Shown piece after piece: positions 8,780 to 17,270 of a stretch of 64,000 bases of DNA. The position numbers were made by a program, and so were the translations under genes. Origin of the DNA: Kutzneria chonburiensis (lineage in GTDB: Bacteria > Actinomycetota > Actinomycetes > Mycobacteriales > Pseudonocardiaceae); the NCBI RefSeq assembly GCF_028622115.1, contig NZ_CP097263.1, forward strand, positions 10,117,501 through 10,181,500, in the 5' to 3' direction. Each line of letters begins with the position of its first letter. Positions within the stretch are counted from its first letter, which is position 1. Below the pieces are notes generated by a model that did no database searches, had not been told where the DNA came from, and was given only the letters and a program-made list of their open reading frames with translations.

Positions 8780-8844
8780 GCCGCCTCCTTCGTCGGCGGC
8801 GAGAACAGTTCCTGTGTTGGATGGTTCGCTCGCAAGCTCGCTCA
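8780..8844 (-). repeat. spacer repeat copy 2 (pcaI-pcaJ)
   Basis: Starting at the pcaI stop the minus strand reads TGAGCGAGCTTGCGAGCG followed by AACCATCCAACACAGG. This is the near copy of the pcaH-pcaG spacer. Here too the frame is open (VSELASEPSNTGT). Two copies in one operon, each starting exactly at a stop codon, suggest a small dispersed intergenic element. Confidence 0.6.
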
Positions 8845-9639
8845 CTTCAGGTCCTCCAGCCAGCGCGTGAACTCGTCCCGGTCCCGGCTGATCGCGTCCC
8901 ATTCCTGGTAGAAGTCGTTGTCCCGCACCGAATAGCCGGCGGCGTAGGACGGGTGCGCGCCGCCCGGCACCGCGGCCACATGGCCGACGGCCCAGGACGG
9001 CAGCACGACCGCGCCGGGCACCGGCTCCAGCTCGTCGACGATCTCCTCCACCGTGACCAGCGAGCGCTCGGCGGCCAGCACCGCCTCCTTCTGCACGCCG
9101 GTGATGCCCCACAGCTGCACGTTGCCCTGGCGGTCGGCGCGCTGCGCGTGGATGACCGCCGAGTCCAGTTTCAGCGCAGGCACCGCGGTCAGCACCTCGC
9201 CGGTGAACGGGCAGGTGATCGGCTTGATGTTCTCGGTCTGGGCCGGCAGATCGGTGCCGGTGTAGCCGCGCAGCACCGCGAACGGCAGGCCCGAGGCCCC
9301 GGCGACGTAGCGGTTGGCCATGCCGGCGTGACTGTGCTCCTCCAGCTCCAGCGGGGCCGGCCACTCGTGCTGCACGGCGTCGCGGAAGCGGTGCAGCGAG
9401 CCGACGCCCGGGTTGCCGCCCCAGGAGAACACCAGCTTGCGGGCGCAGCCGGCCCCGATGAGCTGGTCGTAGATGACGTCCGGGGTCATTCTGACCAGCG
9501 TGAGGCCGCGGATCCGCTGCCGGATCACCTCGTGCCCGGCGGCGAACGGGATGAGGTGCGTGAAGCCCTCGAACGCCACCGTGTCGCCGTCGTGGACGAC
9601 CGCCGCCACCCCCTCCGCGAGGGTCCCGATCCGAGCCAT
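8842..9639 (-). CDS. pcaI: 3-oxoadipate CoA-transferase subunit A
   Basis: The 265-residue alpha half of the CoA-transferase has the glycine-rich CoA loop (FSWGGNPGVGS) near residue 75. It is the first gene of the seven-gene pca operon (I-J-F-H-G-L-R). Upstream lies a region with three GTTCG-type boxes, a plausible PcaR target. Start ATG 9639 lies behind GGAGGAC. Confidence 0.93.
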   Translation of the reverse strand: MARIGTLAEGVAAVVHDGDTVAFEGFTHLIPFAAGHEVIRQRIRGLTLVRMTPDVIYDQLIGAGCARKLVFSWGGNPGVGSLHRFRDAVQHEWPAPLELEEHSHAGMANRYVAGASGLPFAVLRGYTGTDLPAQTENIKPITCPFTGEVLTAVPALKLDSAVIHAQRADRQGNVQLWGITGVQKEAVLAAERSLVTVEEIVDELEPVPGAVVLPSWAVGHVAAVPGGAHPSYAAGYSVRDNDFYQEWDAISRDRDEFTRWLEDLK

Positions 9640-9675
9640 CTGCCGTCCTCCGGTGATCCGGTCAACCGTGCCTGG

Positions 9676-9711
9676 TGTTCGTATTGCGCACGCTCGTTCT
9701 CTGACCGAACA
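9676..9711. promoter_or_regulatory. candidate PcaR operator
   Basis: Three related boxes occur in 36 bp: TGTTCG (9676-9681), CGTTCT (9695-9700) and CGAACA (9706-9711). The first and last are perfect inverted copies. The cluster lies 37-72 bp upstream of pcaI. IclR regulators of this pathway are known to use three-part operators; assignment to the local PcaR is inference. Confidence 0.4.
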
Positions 9712-9786
9712 TACTGCGGCTCGGTGGGCCCGTCAATGTGAGGTGTCGGTTCCACCTGTTCGGGGGCCGGCGGTGCGATAGGTTCA

Positions 9787-10578
9787 GTGGCGATGTCACC
9801 GATCGTCACTGTCTCGCTGGCCGCGTTCGACATGCTCTGGGAAGAGCTCCGGCTGGGCGCGCTGCCCTATCCGTTCCAGGTCCCCAGCTACGGGGAGACG
9901 TACGAGGAGCGGTCGCGCATCCGGGCCGCCGTGCACGCCGACATGGAACAACGCGGCGTGACCGAGCGTGGGCGGGTGGCGCAGCCGATCGCGGCGGCGC
10001 TGGCGCTGGTGGCGCGGCCGCACATCCAACTGGACACCATCTCCACTGTGGACGTGCAGACGACGCAGGCGTCGATGCTGCGCGCGGCCGCGGCGGCGCG
10101 GGGGCGTGACGCGGTGCTGATGGTCCAGGAAGGACAGATGGTCCGGCTGGAGTGGACCCGGGACACGGCGCTGGCGGCGAGCATCGTGGGTCTGCTGCCG
10201 CCGACGAAAGCCGGGCCGGGGCAGGAGATCTCGCTGCCGGCGAGCCTGGTCGGCAGTGCCGGCGACGGCCGGCCGGCGATGCCGTCGATGGCCGTGACGC
10301 GGCGGACCGCGGAGTCGGCGTCCAAGGATCAGCAGAAGGCGCTGGCCACCATGTTGGAGCCGGAAGTGCTGCGGCTCGGGCAGATCGGCGTCGGTCTGTA
10401 CGACGAGCGCGGGCGGGTCCGTCGCCTGCCCGGCATGAGCTGGTTCGACAACGCCGCCGGGCGGTATTACAGCGTCGTCGCGCGCGGCCGGGACGGCCAG
10501 GACTGGGCGACCGTGTCCCCGGGCGATGCCTCGCGCATGGTCTACCGCCTCGGCGAGATGATCCGCACCGCCCGCTGA
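9787..10578 (+). CDS. ESX secretion-associated protein EspG family
   Basis: The 263-residue cytoplasmic protein reads as EspG: an N-terminal alpha/beta half starting SLAAFDMLWEELRLG, and a C-terminal half with WFDNAAGRYY and late basic residues. EspG proteins are chaperones for PE/PPE-type substrates of type VII secretion. No ESX components or substrates lie nearby, so it is an orphan copy, as is common in Pseudonocardiaceae. GTG 9787 or ATG 9793 could be the start; both give the same core. Confidence 0.85.
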   Translation: MAMSPIVTVSLAAFDMLWEELRLGALPYPFQVPSYGETYEERSRIRAAVHADMEQRGVTERGRVAQPIAAALALVARPHIQLDTISTVDVQTTQASMLRAAAAARGRDAVLMVQEGQMVRLEWTRDTALAASIVGLLPPTKAGPGQEISLPASLVGSAGDGRPAMPSMAVTRRTAESASKDQQKALATMLEPEVLRLGQIGVGLYDERGRVRRLPGMSWFDNAAGRYYSVVARGRDGQDWATVSPGDASRMVYRLGEMIRTAR

Positions 10579-10588
10579 TTTTCTTGCT

Positions 10589-10697
10589 ACGTGAGTGGCT
10601 CATTTGCGTTCGTGCGCCAACTGAGCCACTCACGTGCGGACTTTTCGGTCACGTGAGTGGCTCAATTGGGCGTGGGGGCCAAGTGAGCCACTCAGGT
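10589..10697. repeat. two tandem palindromes of the ACGTGAGTGGCTCA type
   Basis: ACGTGAGTGGCTCA (10589-10602) pairs with TGAGCCACTCACGT (10622-10635). The same 14-mer recurs at 10651-10664 and pairs with TGAGCCACTCAGGT (10684-10697), one mismatch. The stretch 10579-10863 between EspG and the GH27 gene holds nothing else recognisable apart from the GH27 promoter region. It may terminate the EspG transcript or be a mobile palindromic repeat. Confidence 0.8.
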
Positions 10698-10863
10698 GGA
10701 GGAAACGACGGGTGGGCGGGTGGCTGGCGGGGGTTGCCCGCTTCCACACGCACCCTTGACACCTGTCAGCCGGTTTGGTGAGCTCTGGCGAGTCGTGTTC
10801 GATTCCGTTCGGTCATGAGCGGAGTCGTGCCGCTTTCACACCGGGGTGGAAGGAAGCCGACGT

Positions 10864-13109
10864 ATGAGGAATCGCGCCCTGACCACGGCGTTAGCCGCCC
10901 TGCTGGCGATCGGCGGCCTGACCGCCGTCGCGCCGCAGGCGGTCGCCGACGCGCCGACCGCCAAGCCGCCGCTGGGCTGGAGCAGCTGGAGCTTCGTCCG
11001 CAAGAACCCGACGGCCGCGATCATCGAGGCGCAGGCCAAGGCCATGAAGGACAGCGGACTGGCCAAGCTCGGCTATCAGTACGTCAACATCGACGACTTC
11101 TGGTACCAGTGCCCGGGCGCGCAGGGTCCGAACGTCGACCAGTACGGCCGCTGGGTGATCGACGGGACCAAGTTCCCGGCGCAGGGGGCGAAGAGCGGCA
11201 TCCAGGTCACCGCCGACTACGTGCACTCGCTCGGCCTGAAGTTCGGCCTCTACATGACGCCCGGCATCTCGAAGCAGGCCGTCGAGCAGAACAGCGCGAT
11301 CGAGGGCACGCCGTATCACGCACGGGACATCGCGACCTCCTTCAACGAAGCCAACTACAACTGCGGCGGCATGGTCGGCATCGACTTCACCAAGCCCGGC
11401 GCGCAGGCGTTCATCGACGGCTGGGCCAAGCAGTTCACGTCCTGGGGCATCGACTACCTGAAGCTGGACGGGGTCGGCTCGCAGGACCCGCAGGACGTTG
11501 AGGCGTGGTCGAAGGCGTTGGCCAGCAGCGGTCGCAAGGTGCACCTGGAGCTGTCCAACAGCCTGGACATCAACAGCGCCAAGACGTGGCAGGACTACGC
11601 CGACGGCTGGCGGACCGGCGGCGACGTGGAGTGCTACTGCGGGCCCAACGACTCGAGCTATCCGCTGACCACGTGGGCCTCGGTGGCCTCCCGTTTCGAC
11701 CAGGTCGCGGCGTGGGCCGGGATCGGCGGACCCAAGGGCTTCAACGACTACGACTCGCTGGAGATCGGCAACGGCGCCAACGACGGCCTCACCCTGGACG
11801 AGCGCAAGACGCAGGCGAGTCTGTGGTCGCTGGCGTCCTCGCCGCTGTTCCTCGGCACGGATCTCACGCATCTCGACACGACGGATCTTTCCTTGCTGCG
11901 CAACGCCGATGTGCTGGCGGTGGACCAGGATGCCATTGACGCCAAGCGCATCTCCGGCGATGCCGACACGCAGGTGTTCGCCAAGACGGAGCGCAACGGC
12001 GACGTGATCGTCGGCCTGTTCAACACGGCCAATGCGCCGCGGGCCGTGTCGACGACCGCGGCGGCGCTGGGCCTGCCCAAGGCGGTCGACTACTCGTTGC
12101 AGGATCTGTGGAGCCACGACAAGACCGAGTCGACCGGCACGATCTCGACCGACGTGCCGGCGCATGGCGTTGCCCTGTACCGGGTTCGGGCCCTGCACCA
12201 CGCCGATCTGCTGGCCAGGCCGAACACCTCGGTGTCGCTGACGTGGGACGCGGCCGGGGCCGATCCCCTCAAGCGGACCGGTGTTCTCGAGTTCGTTGAC
12301 AACGGCTCGACCCCGGTGACCACCGTTTCCCTTGCCCTGAAGGCATCTTCCGGCGCCACCGTGACGCCGGCGACGCCGGCGTCACGGTCGGTGGTGTGGC
12401 CGGGGAGAAGGTGCGGATCCCGTTCACGGTGACGATCGCCGCCTCGGACAAGCTGTTCACCACGTCCACGGTCAACGCCACCGCCGATTTCCGTTACGTG
12501 CTGGGCGGTTCCGCCACGCTGGCCGCGGCCGACTCGACGACCGTCAACCATCCGGTCACCGGTCCGTACAAGACGTTCGCCTCCACGACCGCCCAGTTCA
12601 GCCAGGACGGCGACCGGCTCGGCATCCAGGCCCAGGGCGCGGACCTGTGGGGCAGCGTCAACGAGTACGGCGCGATGTACCTGCCGGGCAAGGAACATGA
12701 CGGTTCCACGACCATCGTGCGAATCGACTCCCAGGACGACAGCAACGTCTGGGCCAAGGCCGGCATCATGGTGCGCAACGACATCGGCAACGCCAATGCC
12801 GGCGCCGGACACGTGATCCTGGCCGAGACGCCCGGTAACGGCTTCCTGCTCGACTGGGACAGCGACGGCGACGGGCTGCTCGACCAGCAGGCTTCCGTGG
12901 CCAGCGCGGTCTACCCGGCGTGGCTGAAGCTGACCCGCACCGGCACGACGTTCTCCGGCTACTACTCGACCGACGGCAGCAACTGGATCCTGGTCGGCGC
13001 CGGGAATGTGCCGTCGGCCACCGCGACCCAGGACGTCGGCATCTACGCCATCTCGCACGCGCCGCGGACCACGGCCGAGGTGGACTTCAGCGGTTTCAGC
13101 ACCACCTAG
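10864..13109 (+). pseudogene. secreted GH27 alpha-galactosidase, frameshifted
   Basis: A signal peptide precedes a GH27 barrel with PLGWSSWSF, the nucleophile Asp in DYLKLDGVG, and the acid/base region DGWRTGGD. A beta-sandwich follows. After about residue 505 the frame breaks at 12370-12395: the first frame ends at 12432, while the next (entered at VTVGGVAGEK) continues to 13109. The second part holds the rest of a NEW3-type domain and a concanavalin-like domain of about 185 residues. Restoring one base gives about 748 residues without interruption. It releases terminal alpha-galactose from polysaccharides if intact. A repeat of GCCGGCGACGCCGGCG at the break makes a sequencing or replication slip plausible. 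Confidence 0.85.
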
Positions 13110-13115
13110 CGCCGT

Positions 13116-13170
13116 TGCCACATGCGCTTCTCACTTGCGCCCAGCTGCCAAGTGGGAAGCGCATGTGGCA
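13116..13170. repeat. 22-bp-armed palindrome after the GH27 gene
   Basis: The arms 13116-13137 (starting TGCCACATGCGCTTC) and 13148-13170 are complementary with one mismatch around an 11-base loop. It begins 7 bp after the GH27 stop and is followed by TTTCT, so it may serve as terminator. Its layout resembles the palindromes at 10589 and 54080, though the sequence differs. Confidence 0.75.
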
Positions 13171-13212
13171 TTTCTGGTGACGTTCGGCGGCGGGGTCTGA
13201 CATGCTCCGGGC

Positions 13213-13710
13213 ATGTCCACACTCCCGGCGGCGTCCAGCATGGACGTCTTCCACGACCCGATCCGCGCTCAGTTCGACGTGTTCCTCGACGAGCACCGCC
13301 GCGATCTCACCGCCTGCCTCGACGGGCTGACCGAGGAGCAGGCCCGCCGCTGCATGGTGTCGTCCAGGACGACGTTGCTCGGCCTGGTCAAGCACGCGAC
13401 CTTCGTCGAGAAGGTCTGGTTCGACGAGGGCATCAGCGGCCGGTCCCGGGCCGAGATCGGGATTCCGGCGACGCCGGACGAGTCCTTCGCGCTCAACGAC
13501 TCCGACACCATCGCCGGCGTCCAGCAGGCGCACCGTGAGGCCTGCGAGGCGTCGCGTATCGCGACCGCGCCCCTGGGCCTGGACGACCTGTTGCACGGCA
13601 ACCGCCGCGGCCCGCTGCCGCTGCGCTGGGTCTACCTGCACATGCTGCGCGAACTGGCCCAGCACTGCGGCCACGCCGACATCCTGCGCGAGCAGATCCT
13701 GGCCGACTAG
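13213..13710 (+). CDS. DinB/DUF664 family protein (mycothiol-dependent enzyme fold)
   Basis: The 165-residue four-helix-bundle protein has TLLGLVKHATFVEKVWF at residues about 54-70 and HMLRELAQHCGHADILREQ near the end. These His residues form the metal site of the DinB/YfiT superfamily. Members act as thiol-dependent S-transferases or have no known role; substrate unknown. A CATGCT box six bases before the ATG suggests leaderless transcription. Its stop overlaps the convergent padR stop. Confidence 0.85.
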   Translation: MSTLPAASSMDVFHDPIRAQFDVFLDEHRRDLTACLDGLTEEQARRCMVSSRTTLLGLVKHATFVEKVWFDEGISGRSRAEIGIPATPDESFALNDSDTIAGVQQAHREACEASRIATAPLGLDDLLHGNRRGPLPLRWVYLHMLRELAQHCGHADILREQILAD

Positions 13711-14231
13711 TCGGGGATGCGGGCCGCGCCCCATTCCGACCACTCGCGGGTCATCTCCATCATCCGGCGGCCCCACTCCATCACGATGACGCCGTAGCGG
13801 GCCAGGTCGGTGTCACCGTGCCCGTCCCAGTCGATGCTGGCGGTCAGGGCGTCGAGACGGGCCAGATCGGCCAGCGTCCGCTCCCGGACCGCCAGCATGA
13901 ACTCCTTGGCCTGCGCGCGATCCACCGCGCCGAGCAGGAACACCCGCAGCAGGGTCTCGCTGCGCTGGTGCTCCTCCGGCGTGACCTCGACCAGCCAGTG
14001 CCGCAGCTCGGCCAGGCCGGCCTCGGTCGGCGCGTACTCCCGCCGGCCGCGCGGGCCCTCCGCCGTCACGGCGATCAGCCCGGCCTCGGCCAGCTTGGCC
14101 AGCTCGGCGTAGACCTGGCTCTTGGTCGCCGGCCAGACCTGGTGCAGGGACTTCTCGAAGATCTGCATCAGGTCGTAGCCGCTGGCCGGCCGCTCGCGCA
14201 GTAGGCCGATCAGGGCATGCCGCAGGCTCAT
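13707..14231 (-). CDS. PadR-family transcriptional regulator
   Basis: The 174-residue protein has the PadR winged helix (HALIGLLRERPASGYDLMQIFE, then QVYAELAKLAEAGLI) and the C-terminal helical dimer domain. PadR proteins repress small adjacent genes in response to stress or phenolics. It is divergent from the secreted protein at 14379, and three operator-like repeats fill the gap. TAGGCT lies exactly six bases before the ATG, so the message is probably leaderless. Confidence 0.92.
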   Translation of the reverse strand: MSLRHALIGLLRERPASGYDLMQIFEKSLHQVWPATKSQVYAELAKLAEAGLIAVTAEGPRGRREYAPTEAGLAELRHWLVEVTPEEHQRSETLLRVFLLGAVDRAQAKEFMLAVRERTLADLARLDALTASIDWDGHGDTDLARYGVIVMEWGRRMMEMTREWSEWGAARIPD

Positions 14232-14286
14232 TGCCGCAGCCTATTCCACGACTGACCGGTTAGGGGAGCAGTGTCGGCGGCCGACC

Positions 14287-14348
14287 GTCCTAACTTGGAC
14301 CGTAGGTTCTAGACAGTCCGAAGTTGGACGGTCTAACTTCGGACTGTC
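14287..14348. promoter_or_regulatory. triple GTCC-N6-GGAC operator array between padR and the secreted protein
   Basis: Three 14-bp sites share GTC(C/T)-N6-GGAC: 14287-14300, 14316-14329 and 14331-14344. The last two also form a perfect 14-bp-armed inverted repeat (14312-14325 with 14335-14348). They lie in the divergent promoter region of PadR and the exported protein, so PadR is the likely ligand. Confidence 0.6.
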
Positions 14349-14378
14349 AGCGAAACCGGAACACGAAGGAGTGCCATC

Positions 14379-14912
14379 ATGGGTAGGACCACCTGGGGGC
14401 TGCTGTCCGCCGCCGTCGTCGCGGCCGGGCTCGTCGCCACGCCCGCGGTCGCGTCGGCCGCGCCGGCGGGCGGCGGGGTGATGATCCAGAACGGCGCGTT
14501 CAACGATCAGGTGCTGTGCGCCAGCCCCACCAACCAGTCGACCTGGCTGCAGAGCAAGGGCGCCGCGGCCGGCAACTCGTACTGCCAGTGGATGCAGATC
14601 GGCGGCGACGACCGGTTCGGTCTGATCAACCTGGGCAAGTTGCAGGTGATGGCCTGTAGCGGCGGCGACGTGCAGCCGATCGTGATGGAGCCGTCGAACT
14701 CGTCGCCGCTGGGCGGCAACGCAGAGCTGTTCTCCTGGGGCGGCTGGGAGGACTGGGGCTACCGGGCGCTGCAGTGCTTCTACGACAGCGGGCAGAATGT
14801 GGATGCCAAGTCGCCCAACGGTGACACGCCGCGGACCGACCCGGTCCGGGCCCGCGGCTGGCGGCACGGCTACCAGCGTGAGCTGACCTGGAACGAGGTG
14901 CCCGCGAACTAG
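14379..14912 (+). CDS. small secreted protein, function unknown
   Basis: The 177-residue product has a signal peptide (GLLSAAVVAAGLVATPAVASAA) and a compact mature domain with four Cys (in QVLCAS, SYCQW, VMACSGG and ALQCFYD), so probably two disulfides. It is rich in Gly, Trp and Asn, with no enzyme motif I recognise. It starts behind GAAGGAG. Its position opposite PadR with shared operators implies regulated secretion. I cannot assign a family. Confidence 0.8.
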   Translation: MGRTTWGLLSAAVVAAGLVATPAVASAAPAGGGVMIQNGAFNDQVLCASPTNQSTWLQSKGAAAGNSYCQWMQIGGDDRFGLINLGKLQVMACSGGDVQPIVMEPSNSSPLGGNAELFSWGGWEDWGYRALQCFYDSGQNVDAKSPNGDTPRTDPVRARGWRHGYQRELTWNEVPAN

Positions 14913-15049
14913 CGGAAACCCGGCCCGTACCTGCACGGCTTAATGCATCACGTGAAAGATGTCGTCGGCCGTTCGGTCTAAACCGGTCGGTGAGAGCGCT
15001 TCCAAGTGGAGCATTGCCGGAGGGTGCCAGGACGGACACACTCTGTGGA

Positions 15050-15092
15050 GTGGCTGGTCGTGGTCACGTGGCGGCGGGCCACGACCAGCCAC
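15050..15092 (-). terminator. hairpin terminator of the MerR-type gene
   Basis: GTGGCTGGTCGTGG (15050-15063) pairs perfectly with CCACGACCAGCCAC (15079-15092), four bases past the MerR gene stop at 15097. Confidence 0.75.
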
Positions 15093-15096
15093 CCCT

Positions 15097-15918
15097 TCAG
15101 TCCCGGGCCACCGGGATCTGGAGCTCGGTGACCCACCCCTGCTGGTCGACGCCCGGCGGGCAGTGCAGGTACACCTCACGGGCGTACTGCCCACCCCGAT
15201 ACCCGTTGTCGGACAACCACTGGGCCAGCTCGTTCATCGTGGTCCCGCACTCCGACATCGGACCGTGGTGCACGGCGGTCGCGGCCTCCGGAAGGCCGGG
15301 CAGGGACGTCACCTCGAGTTCCGAGTCGCCCTCGATCTCGCCGGAGACCTGCACGGCGGCGTGCACCAGCACACCGTCCGGAACGTCCTCGTAGTACGCG
15401 ATACCGGGACCCCAGGTCCCCAACCCCGACCGGGCCAGTGCGGCCTCCACACGGGCGTACAGCGGCTGGATCACCGGCCCGATGTCCTCCGGCTCGTAGC
15501 TGGCGGCGAGCGCGGTCAGCTCGGCCACCCGGACCGGCGGCACCTTCTTGAGCACGACGTCGACCGACGGCATCTTGCCCTCCCTTTCGATGCTGCGGAG
15601 ACGTGCCTGCACCTGGGCCAGCCGGGCGTTGTCGGCGGCCACCTGGGCGGCCAGCTCGGCCCGCCGCAGCCGCAGCATGCCGTGCAGCTGCTCGGCGGTG
15701 ACGGCCTCGTCGAGCATCTCGGCCACCTGGTGCAGCGTGAAGCCGAGCTTGCGCAGCGCGACGATCCGGTTGAGCCGGGGCAGCTGGTCGGCGGCGTACC
15801 ACCGGTAGCCGGTGGCGTGGTCGACCCGGGCCGGCGGCAGCAGACCGATGCCGTCGTAGTGCCGCAACATGCGGACCGACACGAGCCCGAGGCGGGCGAA
15901 GTCTCCGATGCTGAACAT
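15097..15918 (-). CDS. MerR-family regulator with GyrI-like effector domain
   Basis: The 273-residue protein has an N-terminal MerR winged helix (SIGDFARLGLVSVRMLRHYDGIGLLPPA) and a coiled-coil dimer helix at about residues 75-115. The C-terminal GyrI-like/AraC-binding domain of about 155 residues fits small hydrophobic ligands, as in BmrR. It is probably a drug- or metabolite-responsive activator, but no efflux gene is adjacent. Target unknown. Confidence 0.9.
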   Translation of the reverse strand: MFSIGDFARLGLVSVRMLRHYDGIGLLPPARVDHATGYRWYAADQLPRLNRIVALRKLGFTLHQVAEMLDEAVTAEQLHGMLRLRRAELAAQVAADNARLAQVQARLRSIEREGKMPSVDVVLKKVPPVRVAELTALAASYEPEDIGPVIQPLYARVEAALARSGLGTWGPGIAYYEDVPDGVLVHAAVQVSGEIEGDSELEVTSLPGLPEAATAVHHGPMSECGTTMNELAQWLSDNGYRGGQYAREVYLHCPPGVDQQGWVTELQIPVARD

Positions 15919-15939
15919 GATGCGGTCCGGTCTACGGGC

Positions 15940-16737
15940 TCACACGGTGTCAGGGTCAAGCGCATCGAACCGCGGCGGCCGCTTCTCCAGGTGGCTCAGC
16001 ACACCTTCACGGAAATCGGCCGTGCCGAAGGAAGCCAGCATCAGCTCGACGGCCTCCCGGCGGGAACTGTCCAAATCGGACTCCTGGGCGGCCAGCACCT
16101 GCCCCTTGATGATCGCCATGGACTGCGGCGAGCAGTTCTCGGCCAGGTCCCTGGCGTAGGCCAGCGCGGCGGGTAGGACCTCGTTCACCGGCAGCACGTG
16201 GTCGACGAGACCGATCCGGCCGGCCTCGTCGCCGAGCAGGATTCGGCTGGACAGCAACAGGTCCATGGCCCGGCTGGCCCCGACCAGCCGCGGCAGCTGC
16301 CAGGCGATGCCGTGCTCGGCGATCAGCCCGCGGCGCGAGAAGGCGGTGGTGAACTTGGCGTCGTCGGCGGCGAACCGGACGTCGCAATACAGGGCGATGA
16401 CCAAACCGATGCCGGCCGCCGGGCCGTTGATCGCGGCGATCACCGGCTTGCGCACCGACAGCGCGTAGCTGATCGGCTTGCCGCTGGGATGGATGTCGGC
16501 CTCGGTGATCTTCGAGGGATCGACCGCGCCCAGCGCGGTCAGGTCGGCCCCGGCGCAGAAGCCGCGGCCGGCGCCGGTGACGACGATCGCCCGGACGGTC
16601 GGATCCTCGTCGGCGGCGGCCAGCGCGCCGAAGAACTGCTCCTCCATCGCCGGGGTCCACGCGTTCAGCTTCTCCGGCCGGTTCAGCGTGAGCAGCCGCA
16701 CCCCGTCGGAGTCCTCCACCAGCACGACATCGGTCAT
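15940..16737 (-). CDS. enoyl-CoA hydratase/isomerase (crotonase) family protein
   Basis: The 265-residue crotonase fold shows the oxyanion region GAGRGFCAGADL near residue 60 and NGPAAGIGLVIALYCDVRFA near 105. The position of a catalytic Glu is filled by the AEHG segment. It hydrates or isomerises enoyl-CoA, substrate unknown. TAGGAT lies six bases before the ATG (leaderless), and the start codon sits inside an 11-bp-armed inverted repeat (16735-16767). It is separate from the acyl-CoA operon at 17.3-20.8 kb but probably functionally related. Confidence 0.88.
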   Translation of the reverse strand: MTDVVLVEDSDGVRLLTLNRPEKLNAWTPAMEEQFFGALAAADEDPTVRAIVVTGAGRGFCAGADLTALGAVDPSKITEADIHPSGKPISYALSVRKPVIAAINGPAAGIGLVIALYCDVRFAADDAKFTTAFSRRGLIAEHGIAWQLPRLVGASRAMDLLLSSRILLGDEAGRIGLVDHVLPVNEVLPAALAYARDLAENCSPQSMAIIKGQVLAAQESDLDSSRREAVELMLASFGTADFREGVLSHLEKRPPRFDALDPDTV

Positions 16738-16767
16738 CGCCCGATCCTACAAAGGAATCGGGCGATG
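16735..16767. repeat. inverted repeat over the crotonase start codon
   Basis: CATCGCCCGAT (16735-16745) pairs with ATCGGGCGATG (16757-16767). The left arm contains the crotonase start codon and most of its presumed -10 box. The structure also lies directly downstream of the DUF5684-type gene and may terminate it. Confidence 0.6.
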
Positions 16768-16778
16768 ACCGAGGAAAC

Positions 16779-17156
16779 TCAGTACTGCTGCTGCGGGCGC
16801 TGGCCGACGTACTGCGCGCTGCCGAAGCCCAGGATCGGGATGCCGATCGGGGCCAGCAGGAAGACCATGAAGAAGCCGAACGCGCCGCCCTTGCCGAAGT
16901 TACGGGCAACGTCCAGCGAGACGATGATGTGGATGATGATGTTGACCAGCGGGATGATGTACAGGATCAGCCACCAGCCGGGACGGCCGGCCACCTTCAG
17001 CACCAGGTACAGGTTGTAGATCGGGATGATCGCGCCCCAGCCGGGACGGCCGGCCTTCTCGAAGACCTTCCAGTACGCCGCGATCTCGAAGATGACGACG
17101 GCGAGGTAGACGAGGCCGAGGACGATGGAGACGGCCGGGCTCATGCTGGTGTTCAC
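16779..17156 (-). CDS. small DUF5684-type membrane protein
   Basis: The 125-residue protein has three or four membrane helices (residues about 8-28, 42-62, 62-80, 92-112) and the repeated element KAGRPGWGAIIPIYNLYLVLKV / AGRPGWW typical of DUF5684. The role of this family is unknown. The gene is single, with the hairpin 16735-16767 behind it. Confidence 0.8.
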   Translation of the reverse strand: MNTSMSPAVSIVLGLVYLAVVIFEIAAYWKVFEKAGRPGWGAIIPIYNLYLVLKVAGRPGWWLILYIIPLVNIIIHIIVSLDVARNFGKGGAFGFFMVFLLAPIGIPILGFGSAQYVGQRPQQQY

Positions 17157-17270
17157 TGTTGCTCCGGGAATGGAAGGCTCCGACAGCGGGCGATTCCCGC
17201 CGTCGGAGCACTGTCCCAGCCGGACGTGACCGCTGTCGCCGGAGTTTCCGATCCGTGACCTGATGGGTAA

